Positions 1-49,700 of a DNA stretch of 64,000 nucleotides are shown here, one piece after another; position 1 is the stretch's first letter; every line of letters begins with the position of its first letter. Below the pieces are notes generated by a model, which was not told the DNA's origin, ran no database searches, and worked only from the letters and a program-made list of their open reading frames with translations. A program made the position numbers and the translations under genes. Origin of the DNA: Zonotrichia leucophrys gambelii (Eukaryota > Chordata > Aves > Passeriformes > Passerellidae); the NCBI RefSeq assembly GCF_028769735.1, contig NC_088186.1:5797001-5861000 (forward strand). Direction: 5' to 3'.

Positions 1-37574
<37,574 letters not shown>

Positions 37575-37795
37575 GCCTGCTCCCTCTGAGACTCTTTGCC
37601 TGCTCTTAGCTGTTCTGTCCTGGAATGGTCTGACTCCAATCTCACACATGGCTTGTTTTGTTTGTAATTTGTGACACACACATATCAGATGTGATTGTAG
37701 TGAAACTGTTTTTGGGGTTTTATTTTTTGGTTTGGGTTTTATTTTTTTTCCTTCCCAGCTGCTTAAAGGAGTTAAACAAGTATATTGTAGTAATG

Positions 37796-37960
37796 AGAAA
37801 CATATCTTTACTGTTATAAATATCTATAAATATATATATAAGATGAAAAATCTATATATGTCCAGGTGTTAAAAGCCATTTGTGCTTCCATGTGAATTTT
37901 AGGAAATACTTAAGTAGGAAAAGAATATCTATATACATATATATATACACACACACATCC
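37796..37960. repeat. AT-rich simple repeats in the DNM1 3' UTR
   Basis: Blocks of TATAAATATCTATAAATATA, TATATACATATATATATA and ACACACACA lie in the 3' UTR of the long-tail transcript. Confidence 0.55.
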
Positions 37961-38128
37961 AAAAAGTTAACCAAATCCCAATGTTGAGTTTTTGAGCTGA
38001 TTGTTAAATTCTCTGCTGTGTGCAGTTGGGTTATTGTATTACCCCAGACTTGTGGGTGAACTGTCTCAGTGCTGGTAGTAGCTGTGATGCAGTTTGTGAT
38101 CTACCTGTCACTCTTGTTTATTGGATGA

Positions 38129-38176
38129 AATAAACTCTCATTTCTGTATAATGAAGGTCTCCATGACTAGAATAAA
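38129..38176 (+). terminator. DNM1: DNM1 distal poly(A) signals
   Basis: Two AATAAA hexamers at 38129-38134 and 38171-38176 follow the long-tail stop by about 560-600 nt. A T- and GT-rich stretch at 38180-38230 could be the downstream element. The expected mRNA 3' end is about 38150-38200. Confidence 0.7.
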
Positions 38177-38199
38177 ACCATCTCTCTTTCTCTTGCTTT

Positions 38200-39711
38200 T
38201 TCTCTGGGTGGTTTCCAAGCTGTGTTTGATTGTAACCTGATCTTTTCATCCCACAGAGTTAACAAGCTGTACATGCAATCAGGGGCTGTCACTGATAGGA
38301 AAGGTGGAGCAGATCTGCATCAGCACTGGGTGTCCAGGAGCTGCAGTAGAGTGAAACAGCTTGTCAGGTGCAAAAAGGTAAATCCCTGTGCAGAAGGAAT
38401 TGTGTGGAGGTGCTTCAGAGGTGGGGCACACAGAAGGTGGGAGTTTGCACACAAATTGCTTCTTAAAAGGGATTTTTGCCTGTAGTGCTTGTGGAGCACA
38501 GCAAGTGGACATTGAGTAAAGGTGAGGCGCAGGAATCACTCCTGAAAGAGGTCAGGGTAAAAAACAAATCTGAAGGCAGAAATTATATGAGATGCTAGCC
38601 AAGAGCCACCTCTCAGGCTTGTCAGCAGTCTGTACAGAAAACATTCATGAAAGCTCAGTGAAAACAGCATCACTGACAGGCCAGGTGCTTTCAATAAAGA
38701 ATTCATTCTTCTTTTTCTGGCCCAATTTCAAGGTGGTCTATGCAAAAGAAATAGCTCTAGTCAGTGCCCCTCTGAATAAGTTTATTCAGAAAGCAAATTT
38801 GTAACAGGGTTAAATCACCTCTGCAACAGACCACAGACCTTCACTGGTCTTGTCTCCTTCACAGTTCTAGAGTAAACACCCAATAACTGTTTATTCCCTT
38901 TACAGTAATACTCTGTCTTAAATCACAGCCCTTCCCCTTTTAGTTATGATACAGATTTATGAATAGCCTGAGCATCTGTAAACACTGAACAGGCTTAGTC
39001 TCTCTGTAAGGAATATACACCAATTTACACAGATACAGAATGTACACACCCCATCTCTGGGGAGCCCAATCACTTGTGCTGAGGAGAGACTGACAGCACT
39101 TGTGCCATTTAAATGAAAGTTCAAAAAGCAGCAGCCCCTGGGGGCTCACAGGACAGCACTGATGGTTCACCCAGCACAATCCCTGCTGTTGAACAGACAC
39201 AAATCTGTGTGTCTGTGTTCCTCTGCTTCCATCTCAGCAGGTACCAGGGTCGCAGCTGATGCTGCTTCAGGCAGCAGCCCACACTCCTGTCTTTAATTAC
39301 ACAGCTCCAATGATCAGGTCCCTTTAACCTCCCCTGTGGTTTCCCTCAAAACTCCACTCTTGACCTCACCCATCCTAAGAACAGGCAGTTCTTGCCTAAA
39401 GGCAGAGTCAGTTGCAGGATATCCACATCCAGTTCACATGGCATAAACTTCCACACCCAGATTTGTTTTGCTGCTGTTTCAGGGAGCCCTCTCCTCCCTC
39501 CATGTTCTATTTTCTCCCTAGAATCAGGGCTATGGCTAAGGAAGGGCCAGGACTACCACACTTGCTGCTCTATGTCCCAGGACCTTAAACATGCACCATG
39601 GGATCTTGGTTTCCACTCATCTCCTGCAATCCTTACCAAAATGGGAGAAGAAGAAAGTTCAGGGATGGAGAACTAGAACCCCTAAAGTCCAGAAATTCAA
39701 AACGAAGCATG
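38200..39711. other. Convergent intergenic gap between DNM1 and GOLGA2
   Basis: Both genes end into this 1.5-kb stretch. Further TTTATT motifs (minus-strand AATAAA) at about 38779 and 38890 could extend the GOLGA2 3' UTR leftward and bring the two mRNA ends within about 600 bases. No coding sequence is seen. Confidence 0.6.
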
Positions 39712-39717
39712 TTTATT
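39712..39717 (-). terminator. GOLGA2: GOLGA2 poly(A) signal
   Basis: TTTATT on the plus strand is AATAAA on the minus strand, 750 nt past the GOLGA2 stop codon. It is the nearest canonical hexamer I find. Confidence 0.5.
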
Positions 39718-40465
39718 AAGTGGTTTCCTTTTACTTAATTTCTCCCATTTCTTAAAATAAATAAAACCTTCAGACACATACAAGTGAAACACATCATCCT
39801 TCAAAGTGCAGTTACATTTCCACCCCACTCCCAAGAATCACATAAAGCTTTGTCAAGTAACCAAAACCCCTCAAGGCTCCCTTGGGTCCCTTCCCCTGGC
39901 AATGAGAACAGGCAGGGCTGTGCTGCCCAGGAGCTCCTTGCTGGGGGCCTGTTCAGAAATACAGGTGCAAGAGGCAGGGCTGCAGCAGCAAGGGGGAGTT
40001 GAGGATACGTAGTATGAAAACAAACCCAACCTGCTGAGAGTCCATTAGCAGAACAGTTAGTTACTGTGGGAGCCCTGGAAGGAACTGGGCTGATGACAGG
40101 CATGAGTGATGGATCAGAACCGTGGGGAGCTCCTGTGGCAGCAGAGTCTGGGACAAGGGTTAAGTCATTTAGCCAAAAGTCATGGACTCCCTTTGCCCCC
40201 AGTGTGGGCCTGGCCTAGGTGATGTGGCAGCACCAGCTGCCTCCCAGGATGAGTTAAGAGTCTGCCTGTCCTCCAAGCACACCGAGTAACAGAGGAAAGA
40301 GAAGATGAGGTCTGATGCTCGAGTTCCATCTGATATAATCTCTCTTTACTGATGTCTTTAGGAACCTGTTCTCACCAAGGGCACTGAGCACAGGTATGGG
40401 CACGTATAAGTCCATCAAGTCCTTTCAGGCCCACAGAAAGTTGCTGTAGTGAGATGTAGCACCTC

Positions 40466-40713
40466 TTAAACTACCATGATCTTGACCTCATCATTCTCAT
40501 CAGCACGGTAGAAGAAGGGAATGCATGGGTTTTCCAGCAGGGAGCCCAGCCTCTCCTGAGGGTTCTGGATTTCTCTGAGAAGCTGCATTATTTGCTTTGC
40601 TGTGGGGTCCTCTTGGTTTGGCTGAGCAGCTTTGCTGTCAGCAGGGGGGAAACCGGATTGATGAACAGCAGCCTCTTGTTCTGCTTCATCTGACAGATTC
40701 ACCTCTCGTAACC
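40466..40713 (-). CDS. GOLGA2: GOLGA2 exon 28, residues 965-1046 and stop
   Basis: The exon is 248 nt including TAA at 40468-40466. It reads [15 protein letters not shown], then [20 protein letters not shown] and [20 protein letters not shown]. The hydrophobic end is the ligand of the GRASP65 PDZ domains. Confidence 0.96.
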
Positions 40714-43700
40714 CTGCAAGGAGCACACAGAGGGCAGGCAGGTAACTCCTCCCATCCACACTCAGGGCTGAGAGCAGGGGCTGCTCCCCTGCACAGAGTT
40801 TGTCCTGCCTGCAGCTCACCTGCTCCATCGGTGGCGTTGAGCTCCATGCGCCTCTCTGCTGGGAGCCCACCCTCACTCTGGCCTGCCAGCAGCTCTGGGT
40901 TCTGAGCAGCTGTTACATACTTGCTGTACCATTCATTTCTTTCCCTCACCAGGCGCATCACTAAGTCCTGCAGTTCCAGTAGTTTCATCTGCACCAAAGT
41001 AAAGGAAAGCCCATGAAACATGCACACAAATAACACCCCTGCAGCTGGGAATCCTACTCCTGTCACAGAATTAGGAAAGGAACACACAAAGGTTTGCACT
41101 CCCCAGGCCCACCCTGCTTGGAGTAATACCACAGAAAAGTCCTTGCCTTCATCTCTTCCTTATCCTGAGCCAACCTGCTGATGTACTCCTCCTTCTCCTG
41201 GTGCCGCTGTTTGAGGATAGCCCTTTGACTCTGGTACAGTGCAATGTACTCCCCTGCAACACAAGAGAAGCCTCAGGAGTGTCTGCAAGATTGGGGTACA
41301 AGCCCCATAGTGAGGTGTGAGGCATGAGGACCCAGAAAATCAGCCCTGGAGTGGAGACCTAGCCCAGTTAGGCACAGTAGGAGACAGGGAAAGCTTGGCA
41401 GTTTGAGGACCCCAGCTCCAAAAGCTGTTTGGGGACCTTCTGTTCCCACATAAATGAGGCACTGAGCAAGCTCTGCCTGTGCTGGTGCTGCCCAAACATA
41501 CCAATGGTGTCAGTCTCTCCAGACAGCTGGATGCAGCGGTGCTCCAGCTCCTCCAGCCGCTCCTTCAGGTCAGCCTTCTCATGCATCAGCTCTGTGAAAC
41601 GCAACTGCACACACAGAGGGGTCAGTCACTGGGCTGTCACACACAGACAACACCTGTGCTAAAGGTAACACCCCCTGACACTGGTCTGAGCCTGGAGAAC
41701 AAATCCTGCTCCTTTATAAACAAGCAGTGAGCAAGCTTTTTAGGATGGAGCATCCTTTTATGGAACATCTGCTGCTTGTTCCCCTACAATCTGTGTCATG
41801 TTTGTTTGACACTGGATCCTGGTCTGGCTGAGCAGTGGAACAGGGCTGAAACAACAGGAGATGCTTTATTTACCTGTAGCTTGTCCATGGCAGTTTTCAA
41901 AGCCTCGTGAACCTCCACTGGAACAGTATCCATAATGGAGCCTGGAAGGGATGTGTGCAATTTACAGTTTCTCCTGGGGCAGGATGCACTCACAGACCTT
42001 TGGGTCTGTCTCAGAGCAGCTGCTGGCCCAGCACCTCATGGTCACACTGTCCCCAAACTGTACTGGGCTTTACCTCCATCCAGTGTGGTGTGATGTTGCT
42101 GCTCCTGCCTAAGAGCTGTGATTTGCTGCAGGAGGGTTCTGCACTGCTGCTTCTGAGCAGCCAGCTGCTTCCTCAGATCTTCTCGCTCCTGCTCCACCTG
42201 GGACATGGCAGAGGTCACGAAAAGGACCTAAGAAGAATTTCAGAGTGTGGACATTAGTGCTTCCCCTGTGTTCAGCAGGATCCATGGTGCATCTCAGGAC
42301 AGAGTAACAGTTTACCCCATTTTATTTATGGGTGTGAAACCAAAGAACTGTGTGACTGCCCTGGAACCAAGCCAGGCAGCAGCTACTGCCTCTTCTCATT
42401 CCCAATTAGTGCAGGTTAAAAACTGGATCCCTTGAGAGCTATTTGACTGCAGTATTATGACTGTACTTGCAGATAAATCTTGTAGATATTTGACACCATT
42501 TCCAAATTGCCTTCCAAACTAAAAAGAACATCATCATCAAAGCCCCATTAAAGAGCTGCTCTGCCAGCTGAGTTGTCATCATAAGGAAACCACTGCCAGA
42601 CTTCCAGCCTGTTTTGCAAGGATGCTGCAGAAGTCTTGGCTTTGCTGCTATGCACAAGGTGTTGCATTTCCCTCATGACTGCACTCAGCTGGTAGGATAA
42701 CAGCTGATAAACCTCTCTGTAATTTAACTGGATTCCTTTTCTAGATATTTGTTTAGAACTAAAATCAAAGTCTTTTCTACCCACTAAGACTCACCATTTC
42801 TTCATGGCTTTCAAACTTCTCTGGGATCTCAAGAGAAGGTTTTTGGATTTCTTCAGTCATTGTTTCATCGCCTTCTGTAAAAGAAGGAAGGTGAACAAGG
42901 AGGCAATGCTGCAGAGAACCCACCTCTGCCTCCTCCCTGATGCAGCCACTCACCCTCCAGTTGGTGCAAAATCCTGCCATCCATTTCTGCTGCCAGCTGA
43001 CTGATCTGGGCCTGCAGCTCTTTGTTTTCCTTGGCTACAGCTTCCAGACTTTCCTGCAAGAGAGAAGCAGAGGATCACAAAACCTGCACAAGCCAGACTG
43101 CAAACAGTCACTCCGTCTGCAGGCAGTAGCACCACACACACAAACAGTACTTTGCTCCAGACAGGTACAATTCATATGTATGGCACAGGGTGCAATCACA
43201 GCAGTATTATGACTGTACTTGCAGATTAATCTTGTAGATATTTAACACCATTTCCAAACTGCCTTCCAAACTAAAAAGAACAGCCCAGGGTGGAAGGGAC
43301 CCACCAAATCTCTCACTTACTGATTACCTCCCATCTTTCCACTTGTCCCTTTTTACAGTTACCTTTGTCTGCTGCAGCTCTTTCAGGTGCATTTCCACTG
43401 TCACCTTCCCCTGGACCTCCTCGTGCTGCAGGCGGTCCATGAGCTGTGTCTGAAGCAGGAATTGCTTGTGCAGTTCCTCCTTCTCGGCAGCAAGCTGCTG
43501 GAAGGCCAGGGTGTACTGCTGCAGGTGGCTGTAGCACTGGTCCCTCTGCTCCTGCAGGCCACGGGCCTCCTGTGTCTTCAGCTCCAGCTGAGAGAACAAG
43601 GTCAAACCACCACATCAAACCCTTTGTGCCTGGAAAGCTGCTCCCTGTGACATGATCCAAACTGTCAACACTGCCCCAAAGCCCCCAGCCAGGCAGACAG

Positions 43701-46700
43701 CCACCATCTGCCCTCACATGCTGGTCCCCCACATCAGCAGCAGATGACAGGGGCAGGCTCCCAGCTGGATCTTTGCAATACCCATTTCCATCCTTCCATC
43801 AGTGTCTGGGAAGTTGCCAGCAATTTGCAGAATCCAGCTCTGCCATCCCAGTGCTGGTGCTCACCGTCTCTTTGAGCTCTGCCAGGTTCTCCTGCAGCTG
43901 CCCAAGCTTCTTGGCCAGCTCCTTCTTGACGTGTTGCTCTGACTGCAGGGCACTTGTAACCTCCATGTTTTCATTTGTCTGCAAGACAAACACGACTGTG
44001 TAAGGAAAGTGCCCCAGCCACCATGAAACAGGCTCTCAATAAACCACGTTAGTTCCCAGTACAACAGGGGGCCATCCCTTGTGTTTTTCTGGACTGAGGG
44101 CCATAAATTGACTGTTTAGGGCAGTAAATACCTTAAAGAAAGGTTCAGAAGATGGGAGAAGAACAAGGAAAGAGACAGGGGAATTGGTGTTGGGACAGTG
44201 CCAAGAAGAGGCCTGGCACATCATGCAGCCTTGTCAGCTCCAAAGCAGATGGGTGGTATGAATATCCCAAAGAGAGCCACAGACATTCAAAACCAAGGAG
44301 TTCAAAAAGGACTAAAGAAAAAAACCAGCAGCTAGACCATGTGTCAGTCTGCTAGGACCCCAGAGGGGAAGTGTCACATTGAAAGAAGCAAAGCAAGAGT
44401 AAGGATTCAGCTCTAGGATGGGTAAGAATGACACCAGCAGAAGAGAATACTGTTGAGAACTTTCTTATGGGCAAATACAAGGGAACAGGAAATGGGTTCT
44501 TCAGGTAAAAGGGCAGGAGGAATACCCAGGGAGAGAAACAGCCAGGGGATAAGAAGGAAAAGGAAATAGTTCTGGAGAAAGATAGTGGTTCATCTGCTAG
44601 AGCACCTGAGGGAGTAAGGAACTGGAGGGAACCTCCTGGCATGGCACTAAGGATGGAGCAGCCACAGAGGATAAGACTCTCAGAGGGTAAGAGAGGGATA
44701 ATGCTGCTGCCAGTTTTCCCATCTGCGCTACAAAAGGATTGCACCAGTGAGGGAAGCAGTGAGAAAAGAAGCACAGAAGAGACCTACCAGTTTAACAAAG
44801 CCATTCTGCAGCTCAGCCAGCTGCTCCTTCAGGTCCCGGTTCTGGCTCAGTGCCCTGCTGATGGTGGCCTTGTCACTCTGCATGTCCTCCAGGATCTGCT
44901 GCCTGTCCACGGCCTCCTCGCTGTAGCGCTGCACGCTCCTCTCCAGCTCCAGCAGCCGCTCCTCCTGCTCCCGGTTCAGGTGGCTCAGCTGCTCATTGTC
45001 CCTGACCTGGGCCTGGTACTGCCCCTGCAGCTCCTCCTTCTCCTGCTGCAGCCGCTGGATCTCCTCCTGCAGGCTGAGCTCGGCTGCTGTGGGCCCCGGT
45101 GGTGAGGCAGGCTCGATATCCATGGGCTTCACTGCTGAGGAAATGCAGTCAGAGGGGCTCAGCCACAGGGAAATGGCTGGGTGAGACACATCCCTGCTGG
45201 ATCACAAAGCACTCCCCAGCCCATGGGGCTCTGTGGCCCAGAAGGGCTCAGCAGCTGCAGCCTCCAATCCTCAGTGCACAGCACTGAGAGGAACAAAGAG
45301 CAAACCTACCCCAAAGCCAAGCACAGCATCCTGCTGTCTGTCTGCTGCTGACTCCCTCCCAGCCCCAGAGCAGGAGCATCCTGCCTTCCCAAACTCCTGG
45401 GCCAGAGAGGCTGACAGTACAGTCAGGCCAATACTACAGACATAACCAGGCTGCTGGTCCATCCATTGCAGGAGTTCACTTGCTATTTCCCAGGAGAAAA
45501 GGGTTCTTAGGGTCACCTGGTCTCCATCTGCCTTCCCAGCATCAGACCCACTTGCACCTCCTGTGCAGAAGCACCTGCACAGCAGGACAGAGTTATCCAG
45601 CTCCACTCTGCAGTGGGAAGCCCCACTTTGGAAGCCCTACCTGATGTGTTCAACAGCTCTGTAACATTGTTCTCCAGCTCCTGAATTTTGGCCATGTGCT
45701 TCTCCTTCTCCTCTGCCATTGTGTGGACCTGCAAGGCCACACAAATGAAAATTACAACAATGCTCATGGGGCATTTCCTGCTGCCTGGGTTTGTCCAGAG
45801 CTGGGATGCTGCCCCTGGGTTACCTGCTCAGAGAGCTGCTGCACCCTCTGCTGCCAAATGCTGCCCTCCTCCCTCAGTTTCTCCACATACTGATCTCTTT
45901 CTGCCTGCAGCTGCTGGAGTGACTCTGAGAGCTGTTCAAAACAAAATCAAACAACATCATATTGGCTAAATAAATCTGGTTTAAGGGATAAAACTTGAAG
46001 AAATCAGTGTTAGTGCAAAGCTCAGACTACATTTTTCTGCCCCCCAAGTTTCCTTACAGACATCAAGATTTGGATCATATTTCATACAACCTCTTACCTG
46101 AGCTACCTGGGTTTCCATGCTTGCCTTCTCCTCCAGAGCCATCTGCAGCTGCTGGTTTGCATCCAGACTCCCTCCCTGGCTTGAGAACTGTTTTAAAAAA
46201 TCAGAAAGTTAAGGCAAAATGTTAACATTCAATTCCTGCACAGCCTTTCCCCCTGAGAGTAACCTGCCACATGATCCTCCAACTTATAGTGAAGTTCAGT
46301 GTGAAAAAAATAGGGGGATTAAAAACAAAAAGCTGAGATTTTAGTCCTATAAAACAAGCTAAACTGGGCAGCTCCTCCCTACCAATTTTGCATTTACTCT
46401 TTTTTAAATTAAGAAAATAGGATTCAATCAAACTTTGGCTCAGAAATTCTGTTCATTTCTAGCATCTGCATTTTTCAGCCATATCAGATGGTATAAAAGG
46501 CTGTGACCTTAAAAGATGTCAGACATGTCAGGAATTTAAAGCCAGTGTCTGGAGCATGTCAGTGGACTGGGCACCAAGGCTGGCTCAGCTGAGGCACAGG
46601 ACTTTTCCCAGAAGAGCAGCAGTTGGCTTAATTTCAAGGGTAACTTAAGACACAGTCTAGGAATTTAAAAAAGAGCATTTTCTTCCCTCCCAGGCTCAGG

Positions 46701-49700
46701 GTTACACCAGGCTTGCTCTCTGACCTGCTAACAGCTGGCTCCATGCATTCCATCCCCAGCTGACTTCAAGCTGCCTCTGTCCAATTCACCACCTTCCACT
46801 GGTGGGTACAAACACCACCCCTACTCAGCTGCTTACTCATTGCAGAACTAAATTACCAAAATGCTGAACAGATACAACCAGAAAAGTCACTGTATTTCCA
46901 CATTTCACCCTCTCTCACTGTACAACAGTTTTAGCAGACTAAAGTGACATTACTTTTCAAACAATGTGTGCTTTTCAATCAATTTACAGCTCCAACACTG
47001 TAAAGAACACAAACTTTTCTGTTCCCCTGAGGCCTTGCTGAAAGGTTTTTCCTAGGAGGATGTCTTGATGAGATTTCATGCCTTCCTTTAAAGCCAGAGT
47101 TAAGTCTTGCCCCCTCTCTCAGAAGGAAGTGTGGCACTGTCCTCTGCCCTCACCTGTTGAATCATCAGTTCAGCCATTTCCAATTTCTTCTGCAAATCTT
47201 CCACATCCAACTTCATAGCTGAGTTCTGGGACACCAGGGAGTGAACCTTCTCTGACAGCTCTGAATTCTGCTGTTTTATTTCCTCACTACTTTTGCTAAA
47301 ACAAACAAAAAATTAAAGTGGCTCTGGGTCTGCTGATGTCCGGGTCAAGGATCTACAAACCAATGCTTCCTGGCAGCTAGAATCACAGAAACATCACATC
47401 TAGTGAATAATTATTTTTTAGTTGAATATCCAGCCTCCCAAATCACCACCTGTGGTCTTTGCCACTTGTTGTTCTGGGGCTCTTCTGCAGAAATGAGCAG
47501 AAGGGACTTACCTTCGTTTGTACAGTTCCAGTTTCAGGTTGTCTCGCTCCTTCACTAACTCTTTATTATGCTGGAGAAAAAGGAAATTATTGATTTATCT
47601 GTAGACTTCAGCCAAACAAATAAGGTATTAAAAAATACTTCATTTGACCTTTAACACATCAGCTAAAACAGAAAAGGTCATAACTTTGGCAAAAGCTTCA
47701 GGACAGGTTTGCTTAGAACCTCCTGAATTTTCCAGGAATAAGTCTGCTCAGTCTTTTCAAGTGTGATGCTGCAAGTATTTCTGGATTAAAGACAATACTG
47801 AAGTGTGTGCTTGATGGAGATTTCTGGGACAAGGTATCTCTTGTGTGGAGCTGCCAGACTAATGAAGTGAGGTGCCAGGTCTGAGGACACCAACTGAACC
47901 ATGTGATTAGTCACAGAAACTTGAATGAAGTTTCCCTTGATCATGGGGAACACAGGGCTTTAAAAGGTTAATTAACAATTAACAAGGTTCATTTCTGCCT
48001 CTTCTGCAAGCAGGGACTGCAGACTTTGCAGCAGTGTAGTAATAAGCAAACAGCCAAAGGCAGAGCTGCTGGTTAAGCACAAACAGAGGTGACTCTCACC
48101 TTCTCTGACTGCTTCTGCTGCATGGAGATGGAGGACAGGGTGCGCTCCAGCTCCGACACTCGCTGGCGGGACGAGTGCAGACGGGCAGCGAGGCTCTCGG
48201 CTTCCCCTGCACGAGTCAGAGCACAGGCAGCTCAGCTACACCACAAACAGCATTTGGGAACTGGCTGAACAGCACTTTCTACTTTGTCAACAAGCTCTTC
48301 AGGCAGCACAGTAAATCAGCAGAGCTGCTCTGCTTCTGGCTCTACAGGTGATTCACTAACAGCCCTGGGAGCACAGCTCTCTCTAAATACCTGCCTCACT
48401 TTTAGAGGGAGATGATGAAACTTCCTTTGCAGAACAATAGACAGTATGTTGTTTGGGTTTTTTTTTTTCCTAAAGCTCAGCTAAGACCTAGATTAACATG
48501 ACAGCTGTGTGGGAGGCAGGGCAGAAAAGGGAAACCAAGTTTTAAAAGAATTAGAAAGGAACGGTCTGGGGTAGTCACAAGGCCCAACAGAGCTGACAGG
48601 GCTTTAGTGATGCACAAAAGAACCTCAACTGCCATGAGACCAACATGCTCCCATCTGGGGCAGCCACGATGACAGCAGCAGTGCCAGTGCCAAAGGCTGC
48701 TCACAGAGGGGTCAGGGAGTGCTGTGAGCTGCCTGCCAACAACTGTCATGCTTGTGACTTGACATGCACAGTTCAGCTCACAGTTCTCTGAGCTGCAGAG
48801 ACTGTCACGTACCTGATTTCTGCCGTGCAGCTTGCTGAGTGTGGCCAAGGGCTGTCTGCAACTCAGACTTCTCAGAAACAAGAATTCCAATAGTCTGGAT
48901 ATGAACCTTTGGGAAAAGAAAATCAGCTCAGCACAAAACTTCTTTGCTTGCCACTGCAGCATCACTGTTGTCACAAAAGGACAATTCAGTAAAGAGCTCT
49001 TGCAGTTAAGTACAGTCTGGCTGACACTCAGTTTTGCTAAAGGAATGGACTTCTGCCTTTCAGGATAAGGACTGAGTGCTCAATAATCCACAAAATAGCA
49101 GAAGTCAGGTGATATTACTGTAAGGGAGGCTCTGCCTTACCTGTAACTGTTCCCTCAGTGCTGCTTGCTCTTTAGAAAATTTCTGTTCAAACTCCTTCTT
49201 TTCCTGTAAAAACAATGCTTGGTCAGCACAAACATGCAGATAGTTAACCCTTGTTTCACATCAAACTAAAAAAGCAGGAATTAATTGGTACTGTTTCTAG
49301 TATCTAAATGATGCCAGTATTTTTAAAGACACGCTTAATCTTCCATTATTTGAACAACTGAATCATTTTTCCATCCCAGACCAGCAGCAACAGCCCAGTG
49401 CAATCATTGCAGCACACACGTGGCAGTGTTGGAATGGAAGCTCCTGGCAGGGACCTAAACTGTAACCTCCTGTCCCCACTGCACTCCTGCAACTTGAGCT
49501 AATATTGAACTTTATTTCAATATTAGCTTTGGTCAAACTAAGAATGCTGCCTGTCAGGCCCAACTCGTGAAGTCAAAATATTAAAACTTATGCTACAAAT
49601 AAAACTGAATCTAACACAAGACAAGATCATGCACTCTTGTGCCACATCCACTGTGTTTTCTACTCCTCAGAGAAACAGATACCTATTTCTGTATCTATCC

